Assembly (NCBI GenBank): GCA_902564345.1
Contig: CACFAY010000011.1
Coordinates: 1 to 37,146 of the forward strand
Direction of reading: 5' to 3'
Length of the DNA stretch: 37,146 nucleotides
DNA from: an uncultured SAR324 cluster bacterium
GTDB lineage: Bacteria > SAR324 > NAC60-12
In this document: piece after piece, positions 19,005 to 28,376 of the stretch
Numbering within the stretch: position 1 is the first letter of the stretch
How the letters are laid out: the number at the start of each line of letters is the position of its first letter
Position numbers and translations under genes: made by a program
Notes under the pieces: generated by a model
Seen by the model: the letters and a program-made list of their open reading frames with translations, nothing else
Databases searched by the model: none
What the model was told of the DNA's origin: nothing

Positions 19005-19943
19005 ATGAAACATCCAATGCACTTGATTCTTGACAGTTATTCTAAACCAGCAATTTCAATGTTTTGGAAAAGGCATGGTCTTGGAATCATGGAACATCTG
19101 GTTCCAAATGAATTTTTCTTCACAGACAGTGACACACCACTAGAAAAACTTGTCGAAAGAGATATATGGTCAGGATGGAAAAAAATAATATTAATTGGAT
19201 CTTCAAGTTCCATAAGACGTGGATTTAATACTTTAATGCAAGCCAGCAAGGAATGCCGAAGTACATTGGAAATTGGCTTATGGCCACTAAACCTACAGAA
19301 AATTGCAGCTTATATCGCTCATTCACCCTCAAGTTTAAGACCAATTCTTCAGGTATTCAAAGCAGGTCACACACTAAAGGTTGACGTAATGAAAGTTCAA
19401 TTTCTGACTCCTTCTCTTGAAACAAGATTTTTTTGGAATGATTTGGTAATAAACAGTACTCAATCAAACGCTGATACTACCATTTACATTGATGAGCAGA
19501 ACAGCCAAGTGGGTGGAAGATTCCGATGCCGCATTGCATTCCATGATGAAATATTAAGCTCACTCACAATGCATCCTGGCAAGTTGATGAGGTCTCCTGT
19601 TCTAAAAGTTTATATTAAAAGAGAAGTTGGTTTAAATTTTACTGAATTATTAAATCAATTTAGGCAAATATTTACATTTGAAAAGGGGGCCCCAGAAGAA
19701 GAAATGCTTCTTAAAACTGGTAAACAGGTTGAGATTCAAGGGAACTGGGCAAATTTAAACCTCAACGTGACTGCAATAAAGGATTCTGTGCAATCAGTGC
19801 ACTTTAGCGTAGATCGCAAGTCTTTCTCGCTAATAGTTCCTGGGAAACCAATTTTGATACCTGAAAGTGCCAGAAAAATGATCCCTGCATTTCGACCTAC
19901 TGGCGTAATTGCCAACAACAGGGGTAAATCCGGTAAATTTTAA
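19005..19943 (+). CDS. Highly diverged diacylglycerol/lipid-kinase-like (YegS/DAGK fold) protein, putative
   Basis: ILIGSSSSIRRGFNTLMQASKECRSTLEIGLWPLN aligns by eye with the DAGK GGDGTxxEVxNGL...LGxxPxGTGN region; C-terminal beta-rich ...FSLIVPG. Confidence 0.4.
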   Translation: MKHPMHLILDSYSKPAISMFWKRHGLGIMEHLVPNEFFFTDSDTPLEKLVERDIWSGWKKIILIGSSSSIRRGFNTLMQASKECRSTLEIGLWPLNLQKIAAYIAHSPSSLRPILQVFKAGHTLKVDVMKVQFLTPSLETRFFWNDLVINSTQSNADTTIYIDEQNSQVGGRFRCRIAFHDEILSSLTMHPGKLMRSPVLKVYIKREVGLNFTELLNQFRQIFTFEKGAPEEEMLLKTGKQVEIQGNWANLNLNVTAIKDSVQSVHFSVDRKSFSLIVPGKPILIPESARKMIPAFRPTGVIANNRGKSGKF

Positions 19944-19984
19944 TCCAGTCTAAATTAATTTAGTAGTTTCTCACTTACTGTAAT

Positions 19985-20497
19985 TTAAAATTTTAATGCT
20001 TCTTCTTTAGATATTTCCACTTTCTCTTCGGATTTTATATCTTCTTTATTTTGCGAAGACTCCGTTGCTTTTGATGGAATAGAGCTATCATCTGGAAGTA
20101 ATTTGGGGATCTGTTCAGGAAGAAGTTTTTTCATTTTCTCTTCTGTTGCAGTTAGACATTGCCCCTCAAGAATTCCTCCAGTCTGAATAACAAGTGAACC
20201 TGCTAGATTAGTTATATTTCCAGTTACTCGTCCTTTTGCCATTATTTCAATACTGTTGGAAGCAAACAATTCTCCTTCAACTGATCCATTTACTTTAATA
20301 GTAGATGCTCTAATGGTGGCATCTACTTTGGCAAATTCTCCAATAATAACTTCACTTATACTGTCTATTGTACCATGCACTTCGCCATCAATCCAGATGG
20401 GTCGCATTCCAAAAATTTTCCCCTCAATTCGCATACCACGACCAATATAAGTAGGAGCTGAATTTACAGATGGTGTTTTTTTGTCTTTTCCAAACAA
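19985..20497 (-). CDS. Bactofilin family cytoskeletal protein
   Basis: YIGRGMRIEGKIFGMRPIWIDGEVHGTIDSISEVIIGEFAKVDATIRASTIKVNGSVEGELFASNSIEIMAKGRVTGNI: regular beta-helical bactofilin repeats. Confidence 0.9.
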   Translation of the reverse strand: MFGKDKKTPSVNSAPTYIGRGMRIEGKIFGMRPIWIDGEVHGTIDSISEVIIGEFAKVDATIRASTIKVNGSVEGELFASNSIEIMAKGRVTGNITNLAGSLVIQTGGILEGQCLTATEEKMKKLLPEQIPKLLPDDSSIPSKATESSQNKEDIKSEEKVEISKEEALKF

Positions 20498-20761
20498 TTT
20501 TTACTCTTATTATTTTATTATGGCAACGATAGATTTTTTGAAAACAAAAAATATTCTATGAAAAGTATTAAATACGTAAAACGTATTTTAAACAAGATAA
20601 TTATTTCTTCTATTTAGACAAATATAAATAAAAATCTATATTATTATATGGTTATTTAAAATTCAAATTTCAAGAATTTTTTGTTTTAAATTGAAACCTT
20701 TTTGACAGAAAGGTAAGATGCTTATCAAGAAAAAAAGAAATAAAACATAAATTAAATAAAA

Positions 20762-21286
20762 ATGAATTTCATCAATTTTATTTTTCATCACAACACTGTT
20801 AAAAAACACTCAAATTTCATAGGAATTAGATTTTTTTTGGGGTTAACAATTTTAATAACTACATGTGTAATTCCTACTACAATTTTTTCATTAGAAAACA
20901 AACAATCCGAGGATAGATATAAGAAACTTTCCAACGAACTGCGTTGTCCTACATGTCAGGGACTATCTGTTAAAGATTCTGATGCAGGATTTTCTAATAG
21001 CATCAAAAGCAAAATTCGTGAACTAATGAAAAAGGGTAAATCTGATAAAGAAATAAAGGCATATTTCGTTGAGAGATATGGAGAATGGATTTTGCGTACA
21101 CCTCCAGTTTCAGGTTTCAACATGGTGTTATGGCTATTGCCTGGACTTACCATAATAACAGCCTTCTTATGGATGCTTTACAGGTCAAAAAAATGGGTAG
21201 AAAAACCAAAAAAAGAAATGATCAGACTCACATCTGATGAGGAGAAAAAAATAATGGATGATCTAAGTCGTTTTGAAAACAGTTAG
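20762..21286 (+). CDS. ccmH: Cytochrome c-type biogenesis protein CcmH
   Basis: LRCPTCQGLSVKDSDAGFSNSIKSKIRELMKKGKSDKEIKAYFVERYGEWILRTPPVSGFNMVLWLLPG. Confidence 0.93.
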   Translation: MNFINFIFHHNTVKKHSNFIGIRFFLGLTILITTCVIPTTIFSLENKQSEDRYKKLSNELRCPTCQGLSVKDSDAGFSNSIKSKIRELMKKGKSDKEIKAYFVERYGEWILRTPPVSGFNMVLWLLPGLTIITAFLWMLYRSKKWVEKPKKEMIRLTSDEEKKIMDDLSRFENS

Positions 21287-21291
21287 TTAGT

Positions 21292-22344
21292 TTATTTCAT
21301 GCGGAACGCATTGAAATTATTAAAATCAATACAATAATCAATTTGGTCATGCACCTTAAAATTATCTAGGTAATCTGCATAATATTTGCCTTCTTTTTTC
21401 AAATAAGTTTCGACGAATGACTGGTCAAAATTTTCACGTTCATCCAGAGAAAACATGCGGGCAGCAGCAGTTTTTTCAGAAAGTTCAAGCAATACTCGTA
21501 AATCAATAAGATTTTTCATTTCCGGGATGAATACTGTTGTACCCCACACAAACAGAATCATTTCTGGGGCAAGAAAAAAAGGCGCCGTTGTAATTTCAAA
21601 ATTATGTATCATTTCAGGGAGTTTATCAAAATATACTTTTTTTCCCTTGCTATAGGGAAGCAACACGTCTTCAACTATCCATTTTTGTATTTCTTTAGAT
21701 CGCCACAAAGTTGATGTTGATTTATTACTTGATATATTCTGCTTTTGAAATTCTGATCCCAGGACTTGAGACAGATCAAGTCCAGAAACAAGTATTTCTT
21801 GGTCTTCTAGGGCTTCTGTCATTTCACTTACAAAAAAAATATGACCACACTCATCTGGACCTCCAACCCCAACTATCAAAGGGAGTTGTGGCGATTCAAG
21901 CTTAAGTTTGGAAATTTCAGCTGACAAATCAGCCGCAGTAATTTTACTTGGATGAAAAATATGAAGAATATCTTGAAGATACTGAAACTGCATTCCGCCG
22001 TTATGATTTGTGTTTTTATTACTACCTGCAAAGTTCCGGGTAGTTTCAGATAATTTTGATTGAAGTTCCGGCAGTTCAGTAAACCAGAAAACATCATTTT
22101 CTGTGAGGGAGTTGTTTTTTTGAAGGGCTTCAATTGTGTTAAATTCTAGAACAGAAAGTTTTGAATATGATTTCCAGTCTGAGTACTCGATAGATTCTGA
22201 GATTAATACTATTTCAAAGTCACGATCGTCGAGAACGTGCAATAATTTTCGAAAATTATCCCAACTTTCTTGATCGAAACCAACAGTAAGGCTGTCAATG
22301 TCAAAAACAAGAAGACGTATGTTGTTTGGATGAAAATCTAGCAT
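21292..22344 (-). CDS. HAD-like domain fused to uridine-kinase-like domain with degenerate P-loop
   Basis: N-terminal LLVFDIDSLTV (DxD) and IVLISES; central LPLIVGVGGPDECGHIFFVSEMTEAL at the P-loop position; FVWGTTVFIPEMKNLIDLRVLLELSEKTAAARMFSLDERE resembles uridine kinase. Confidence 0.5.
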   Translation of the reverse strand: MLDFHPNNIRLLVFDIDSLTVGFDQESWDNFRKLLHVLDDRDFEIVLISESIEYSDWKSYSKLSVLEFNTIEALQKNNSLTENDVFWFTELPELQSKLSETTRNFAGSNKNTNHNGGMQFQYLQDILHIFHPSKITAADLSAEISKLKLESPQLPLIVGVGGPDECGHIFFVSEMTEALEDQEILVSGLDLSQVLGSEFQKQNISSNKSTSTLWRSKEIQKWIVEDVLLPYSKGKKVYFDKLPEMIHNFEITTAPFFLAPEMILFVWGTTVFIPEMKNLIDLRVLLELSEKTAAARMFSLDERENFDQSFVETYLKKEGKYYADYLDNFKVHDQIDYCIDFNNFNAFRMK

Positions 22345-22416
22345 GAATAAATTATAGCATTTTTAATTTTTTTTTTTCAGTTAATAGTCAATATTTTTTT
22401 GTTAAGCAATTCGAAA

Positions 22417-23820
22417 ATGATAAAAAGACATACACAAATTTTTTCTACAATACTCCGTTTGTTAGACATGTCTCTTGCTTTTGCTGCATGGGAGCTGGCA
22501 TATCTGCTTCGTTTTATTTGGGTTGATTTTCCGGCCGCAGTACTGATTCCAGAACATCATGAATATTTAAAGGCAGCATTTTTTGTTACCATTTTATCAG
22601 GTTTTGTATTTTCCTTCATAGGTGTATACAAAATGCACAAAGCAATACACCTACGTCATGAAATTTATAGTCTATTGCGTGGAACCTTAACGCTTTTCCT
22701 ACTTACATTAGTAACTGCCTTTTTCTATCGAAATTTTTCATATTCGCGTGTTCATACAATATATTTTCTAATCTGCTTTTTAAATTTACTATTTTTGTCA
22801 AGGTTTTTGACAAGATGGTGGCTAGAATGGCTCCATAAAAAAGGTAAATATATTGAAAATATACTTATAATTGGAGAAGGAGACTCCGCATGTAAATTTA
22901 TTGACAGACTTGAACGTTTAAAAACATGGGGAATAGAACTTAGAGGGGTGATTGAAACAGGAAGCAAAATCAAATCAAATATTCCAGCAAATATTCCAAG
23001 ACTGGGTGGAATTGATAAACTAAGCCTAATTATTCAGACACATAAAATAGATCAGGTCTTTATTGCACTGTCTCCACACGAACAGCAGTTCTTACAAGAA
23101 CTCAAGGAAATTCTTTCCGAACAGTGGGTTGATGTCAGGATAATGCCAGATTTGGGTACTTTCCGAACATTAAATACCGAAGTTGAATCTTTTGATGACA
23201 TGCCAATTGTCACAGTTGTTCAAAGCCCCATGACTGGCTGGAATCAGGTTTCAAAAAGAATAATTGACATTGTTGGAGCATTGATTGCTTTAGTTCTTTT
23301 TGCTCCCCTAATGTTGATCATTGCAATAGTAATAAAAATAACATCTTCAGGTCCATCTCTATACGGCCAAGAACGTATGGGGCTTGATGGACGTACTTTT
23401 AATGCTTTAAAATTTCGATCCATGCATTATGATGCAGAATCTGAGACCGGTGCCGTATGGGCCAGTGAAAACGATAATCGCCGAACAAAAGTAGGTACCG
23501 TCCTAAGAAAATATAGCCTGGATGAACTTCCACAACTTTTCAATGTATTCAAAGGAGAAATGAGTCTAGTTGGACCCCGGCCTGAAAGGCCTGTGTTCAT
23601 TGAGCAGTTTAAAAGTCAGATACCAAATTATATGTTACGGCATAAGGTCAAAGCAGGGATAACAGGATGGGCACAAATAAATGGATGGAGAGGAAATACA
23701 TCACTTGAAAAACGTATTGAATTTGACTTGTATTATATAGAACGCTGGTCAATCTGGTTCGATATTAAAATTTTGTTTCTTACCTTTTACAGAGGTTTTT
23801 TTGGAACTAATGCTTATTAA
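22417..23820 (+). CDS. Undecaprenyl-phosphate sugar phosphotransferase (WcaJ/WbaP-like polyprenyl glycosylphosphotransferase)
   Basis: N-terminal multi-TM, CoA-binding-like [20 protein letters not shown]-terminal [58 protein letters not shown] and [28 protein letters not shown] at 22417 (MIKRHTQ) preferred over the track start at 22399. Confidence 0.93.
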   Translation: MIKRHTQIFSTILRLLDMSLAFAAWELAYLLRFIWVDFPAAVLIPEHHEYLKAAFFVTILSGFVFSFIGVYKMHKAIHLRHEIYSLLRGTLTLFLLTLVTAFFYRNFSYSRVHTIYFLICFLNLLFLSRFLTRWWLEWLHKKGKYIENILIIGEGDSACKFIDRLERLKTWGIELRGVIETGSKIKSNIPANIPRLGGIDKLSLIIQTHKIDQVFIALSPHEQQFLQELKEILSEQWVDVRIMPDLGTFRTLNTEVESFDDMPIVTVVQSPMTGWNQVSKRIIDIVGALIALVLFAPLMLIIAIVIKITSSGPSLYGQERMGLDGRTFNALKFRSMHYDAESETGAVWASENDNRRTKVGTVLRKYSLDELPQLFNVFKGEMSLVGPRPERPVFIEQFKSQIPNYMLRHKVKAGITGWAQINGWRGNTSLEKRIEFDLYYIERWSIWFDIKILFLTFYRGFFGTNAY

Positions 23821-24259
23821 TTGTTATTATTTTGGTTTCAATTTGTATTGAGTTATAAAAAGTATTAATTCAATGTTTACCATATCAGACATGAAAGTAT
23901 TTCTTTGCTTTAGTTGATTGTTCTGTTGGAATTTATAAATACTTCATTTCAATTAATTTTTCCTAGCCAACATTCAAACTGCTGGTTCTTAAACAACTAA
24001 TATCTCACCTAGTTTATAAAGATTCATTATTTTTCATGCTACAATTAAAAGTCCCTAAAAAAATCAAAAAATTTAAGAGGGAAAGTTAATTGTCGAAAAC
24101 TATGTCGTTTTAAAACAATTAACATCATTTAGTGCATTTGGATTAGTGCAAGGTGGATCTATCATTATCCCAAATAAAAGACTACGCAAAAAAAATGGGA
24201 TCAGTCTAATAGAAATTACTCACCATACTAAAGTTAAAAAAATAAAGGTTTTTATAATC

Positions 24260-25393
24260 ATGAAAGCAGAGAGTATATTCTTAAGGTTTTCACTCATCTT
24301 GTCAGCAATTTTACTGACATTAAGCTGCGCAAAAAAAAATTCTAGCTCTTCCGAAAGCAGTGATAATTTTACAGTTTCCGAAATTGCACAAACATCAGGC
24401 AGTGACGGACTTTCAGGTTCCTTTGTGGTACCAGAAAATAGTATATCATTTTTACTTTCCGTCTTCCTTGATAACAATAACTCTGTTGTATTTAAGTCAT
24501 TAACTGACCCTGATGGAATAGATATTTTAAGCTATTCATCAACACCAAATTTATATCTTGATGCAAGTGGAAGTTCCGGCAGCAGTGTAACCAAGTACGG
24601 ATACGCAAATGTACTAATTCCTCAATCTCCTAGCTTCAGTGCAAAAACAGGAAAATGGACTTTCACTGCATATAATAACGACCGTGTAAAACTCGCCCTA
24701 CGCAAAGGAGTTATTCCTTTAGAAGCAACAATTGAAGTTCAGCCCTTTATCACTGGGACAACATGGTCTGCGGAAAATATTTTAGACGCGCTGACTATCT
24801 TGTCTGATATTTACCTTGAAAACGGAGTTAAAATAACAATCAACAACACTATTACAATTACTGAAGGTGAATACAGCTCAGTTTCACCAACCTTCACTAA
24901 CACAACAACATCAGCTCTAGTAAAACAGGGTAGTTCAGATGCAGTAAATATATTTTTCATTGAGGATTATTCTGGAATTGGATCTGGTATACTCGGGAAT
25001 GCTGCCGGGATGCCGGGATCAATGGGGGAGGTTAATTCTTGGAATGGAGTTCTAGTAAGTCTCTCTGCACATGCGTCAGGTACTGTGGTGGATGCACAGC
25101 TACTAGGAGAAACAGCAGCCCATGAAATGGGTCATCAGTTAGGATTATTCCATACGACTGAAAAAGGGGGTAATGTATTTGACATCTTATCCGATACCCC
25201 AGAATGCACAATTAGCTCGCTGGATAATGACAGTAACGGGATTCTAACTGCAGAAGAATGTGATTTATTTGGAGGAGATAATTTAATGTTTTGGACATCA
25301 TGGTCTTCTACATCACGATCTTCAGGAAAAAAACAGGATAAATTATCCAGTTTTCAACAATACGTTATAAAGCATTCACCTATAGCAAAATAA
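24260..25393 (+). CDS. Lipoprotein metzincin-type zinc metalloprotease
   Basis: Leader MKAESIFLRFSLILSAILLTLSCAKKN with lipobox; zinc site HEMGHQLGLFH (HExxHxxGxxH). ATG 24260 preferred over 24146. Confidence 0.8.
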   Translation: MKAESIFLRFSLILSAILLTLSCAKKNSSSSESSDNFTVSEIAQTSGSDGLSGSFVVPENSISFLLSVFLDNNNSVVFKSLTDPDGIDILSYSSTPNLYLDASGSSGSSVTKYGYANVLIPQSPSFSAKTGKWTFTAYNNDRVKLALRKGVIPLEATIEVQPFITGTTWSAENILDALTILSDIYLENGVKITINNTITITEGEYSSVSPTFTNTTTSALVKQGSSDAVNIFFIEDYSGIGSGILGNAAGMPGSMGEVNSWNGVLVSLSAHASGTVVDAQLLGETAAHEMGHQLGLFHTTEKGGNVFDILSDTPECTISSLDNDSNGILTAEECDLFGGDNLMFWTSWSSTSRSSGKKQDKLSSFQQYVIKHSPIAK

Positions 25394-25486
25394 ATTAATA
25401 GCTACTAAAGACCTGCTTTTATACACATGGACATAATAAACGATTTAATAACCAGGAAAAAAGTTAATTAAAATTTCCATAAAAGC

Positions 25487-25636
25487 CTAAAAAACAGCTG
25501 TTAAAAAAACCAGCAGAAAAGTCAAAACTGCACCTCCCACAAAAAATACGTGCATTACAAACAGCAAAGAATGATTTTCACGAAGATTTTGAAGAATGGT
25601 AAGGTAGTTTTTAAGCATTTTTTTAATTAATTGCAT
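25487..25636 (-). CDS. 49-aa putative single-TM protein (below ORF-track cutoff)
   Basis: MQLIKKMLKNYLTILQNLRENHSLLFVMHVFFVGGAVLTFLLVFLTAVF*. Confidence 0.4.
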   Translation of the reverse strand: MQLIKKMLKNYLTILQNLRENHSLLFVMHVFFVGGAVLTFLLVFLTAVF

Positions 25637-25864
25637 TTTTTCATTTAAGGTGTGATTTACTTCCTTTATCGAAAGGGCTATTAATTATTTTAAAGATGAA
25701 TATCAAATGTTTTTTTTAGTTTATCTTTTGATTTCAAGCTAATCTTTATGTGAAGTTAAGTATAATTCTTTAAGATTTATTAACTAAGTAAAAAAATTAA
25801 AAGCATTTAGATAAGATTTGTAATGCGAATGTAAGAGTTAACTATACAGATTTTTATGAATGTT

Positions 25865-26935
25865 TTAAATAAGCTCCAGCCAGCCAAAAGGATCCGATTT
25901 TTTTCCATATTGAATGCCTGTGAGGTGTTTATAAAAACGAATAGCTACCGGTCCCGTTTCACCTTTTCCAACCTGAAAATCTTGACCCTTATATGCTAGC
26001 ATACCAACAGGAGAAATAACTGCAGCAGTGCCAGCACCAAAAACTTCTGTGACCGATCCATTTTCTAAACCCTTGAGCACCTCATCTATAGTGACTCGCC
26101 TTTCTTCAACATTTAGTCCCCAATGTTTACCAAGTTCAATGACAGACTTACGAGTAATTCCGGGCAAGATTGATCCTGTTAACATCGGAGTAACTACGCA
26201 GTCATTAATAACAAAAAAGATGTTCATTGATCCTACCTCTTCAATATAACGGCGCTCCAATGCATCAAGCCAGAGGACTTGGCTATAACCCAATTCTTTT
26301 GCTTCTTTTTCTGCCAAGTTGCTGGCTGCATAATTGCCTCCAGTTTTGGCAAATCCTATCCCTCCAGGGACAGCTCGGATATATTTTTCTGAAACCATAA
26401 TATTAACAGGATTAAATCCTTGGGAATAATATGGTCCAACAGGACTGAGAATAATAAAAAATAGATATTTTGATGAAACTTTTAGCCCAATAGCCTCTTC
26501 TGTCGCCAAAATTACTGGGCGAATATACAAGGAAGTTCCATCTTCATCTGGAATCCATCTAGAGTCCAAGCGCAACAGTTGTTTTAGAGCATCCAAAACT
26601 TCTTCAGTATCCAGTTCAGGAAGACACATACGTTGAGCAGTACGGTTCATCCTTTCAAAATTTTCTCGTGGACGAAAAAGTGCATGCTTTCCTGACTCTA
26701 TTTTGTATGCTTTTAATCCTTCAAAAGACATTTGAGCATAGTGCAAAACCATGGAAGATGGTTCCAGCCTAAGTGCCCCATATGGTTTGATTTGCGCACT
26801 ATGCCATCCTTTCCCTTCTCCCCACTCCATGCTGAACATATGATCTGAAAATACAGTTCCAAATACAACTCCAGAAAGCGTTTCAGGAGGAGTCTTAGTT
26901 TGCTCAAGAGTTACTTTTTTAAGCCTTATTTCCAT
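25865..26935 (-). CDS. ilvE: Branched-chain amino acid aminotransferase
   Basis: GALRLEPSSMVLHYAQMSFEGLKAYK, TGGNYAASNLAEKEAKELGYSQVLWLDALERRYIEEVGSMNIFFV, EVFGAGTAAVISPVG. Confidence 0.93.
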   Translation of the reverse strand: MEIRLKKVTLEQTKTPPETLSGVVFGTVFSDHMFSMEWGEGKGWHSAQIKPYGALRLEPSSMVLHYAQMSFEGLKAYKIESGKHALFRPRENFERMNRTAQRMCLPELDTEEVLDALKQLLRLDSRWIPDEDGTSLYIRPVILATEEAIGLKVSSKYLFFIILSPVGPYYSQGFNPVNIMVSEKYIRAVPGGIGFAKTGGNYAASNLAEKEAKELGYSQVLWLDALERRYIEEVGSMNIFFVINDCVVTPMLTGSILPGITRKSVIELGKHWGLNVEERRVTIDEVLKGLENGSVTEVFGAGTAAVISPVGMLAYKGQDFQVGKGETGPVAIRFYKHLTGIQYGKKSDPFGWLELI

Positions 26936-26971
26936 TTAATTTTTTTATGAGCTAATTTAATTTCATGAATT

Positions 26972-27121
26972 CTAAAATTTATGATTCATATGCCAAATCT
27001 GACGATCTCTTTGCTCAGATTTAATATCATCATAGTTAATCCATACATAAGACAATATCAATCCCATACAAATAATCAGCAGAACAGCGAACCTACTGGT
27101 AAAATGGTAATTTTTATTCAT
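26972..27121 (-). CDS. 49-aa putative single-TM protein upstream of ilvE (below ORF-track cutoff)
   Basis: MNKNYHFTSRFAVLLIICMGLILSYVWINYDDIKSEQRDRQIWHMNHKF*: short cytoplasmic N-terminus, TM, charged tail. Confidence 0.45.
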   Translation of the reverse strand: MNKNYHFTSRFAVLLIICMGLILSYVWINYDDIKSEQRDRQIWHMNHKF

Positions 27122-27335
27122 TTATATTTTTTTCTAAAGGCTTTAAAACAAATAATCTTAAACTATAAAAGTATTGCTTGCAATCACCTAATGTTTTTCC
27201 TTAATAAAGCAGTTTTGAACAGTAAAGGAATTACATAAAATAAAATTCTATTTGTAAATTAATTTTTTGATAAGGAATAGAAATTAAATAAAAAACAAAC
27301 ATAAATAACAATTAGTTAAGAAATTACTTTTTTTA

Positions 27336-27364
27336 TTGACATTTTAACAAATATTCTGTAATGT
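27336..27364 (+). promoter_or_regulatory. Candidate sigma70 promoter
   Basis: TTGACA - 17 nt - TAATGT, about 150 bp upstream of the ORF at 27521. Confidence 0.4.
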
Positions 27365-27520
27365 TCTTGTCTTAAAAAGGTATGTTGCATGGTTCTTGTA
27401 TTATAAAATCGCAAAATTGCATATGAATTAACTGTAACAAACGATCCTTTTAAAAGATTTTGAGATGGTAATACTCAATCTCTTCATAGGTAATAATAAA
27501 TATTATTACAATTTTCGTTA

Positions 27521-27781
27521 ATGATAAATTTTACAGAGCAGGTTATGCCGGTACGGATTTTTGGATTATTCGGCCTGCACCATGGATTGGAGATAGAGCT
27601 GAAATCAAAAGTTAAGGAGTCAATTCAGGAAGAAGCTTTTTTTGACTATAAAGATCGCAGTTATGAAATTCAAAGTTATTCTCTAACTGGTAATCGACGT
27701 TATATAAATGTACGACAGATACCAAACCCAGGATTATATCCTACGAAAAAAAGGCTGAAAATTTTGCCAGAGGCAAGCTGA
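27521..27781 (+). CDS. Small hypothetical protein
   Basis: 86-aa ORF MINFTEQVMPVRIFGLFGLHHGLEIELKSKVKESIQEEAFF...; downstream of the promoter-like element. Confidence 0.45.
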   Translation: MINFTEQVMPVRIFGLFGLHHGLEIELKSKVKESIQEEAFFDYKDRSYEIQSYSLTGNRRYINVRQIPNPGLYPTKKRLKILPEAS

Positions 27782-27908
27782 TATGAGATAATATTAAAAG
27801 AATAAGCTTAATATTATTAAAAATGATTCCCAAAATATATTTATTTTTTTTATCTGATAAAACTTTTAGCAATTTAGTCCCGCAAACAAATTACGATTAA
27901 AAATAGTT

Positions 27909-28376
27909 TTACCACCAAGGCCTTGACCATTCAAAAACTTTTGCCCATAGCGGTTCCTCCTGTTCAAGATTGTGAAGTGCAGCCTCAACGCTTATAACTT
28001 CTCCAGATTGTCTTATTTTTACTGTTAAAAAATCGTTTACTTCTAGGATTGCTGCCAGCCTTTTTCTATTAGTAAGATTTTGTACTCCTCGAGTTACAAC
28101 AGAACCATTATCCACTGGATATCGATAGACATTGTCACAAATATGACATGATTTTGGAATATTACTATCAAACCAAATATTTGCAACCTCCTCCTGGAGC
28201 CAAGGGTGTATTTCACGTTCTACACTTGCCGTAAAAACATAACGAACAGCAGTTGTCTGATGATCTAACGTCTTTTCTTCTGCTAAAAGAAAATAAGGAA
28301 GAACAGCTAGGCAAATGACAAAAAAAATTAATGTTTTCTTAACTATTTTGACTAAATTTTGAGTCATTATATTCAA
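27909..28376 (-). CDS. Secreted/periplasmic hypothetical protein with CHIC motif
   Basis: Hydrophobic leader KKTLIFFVICLAVLPYFLLAEE; overlaps the stop of the upstream gene (28373-28376). Confidence 0.6.
   Translation of the reverse strand: MNIMTQNLVKIVKKTLIFFVICLAVLPYFLLAEEKTLDHQTTAVRYVFTASVEREIHPWLQEEVANIWFDSNIPKSCHICDNVYRYPVDNGSVVTRGVQNLTNRKRLAAILEVNDFLTVKIRQSGEVISVEAALHNLEQEEPLWAKVFEWSRPWW

Noticed and set aside
26981-27238. Plus-strand 85-aa ORF
   Set aside because: Low-complexity product opposite the more protein-like minus-strand 49-aa TM ORF.
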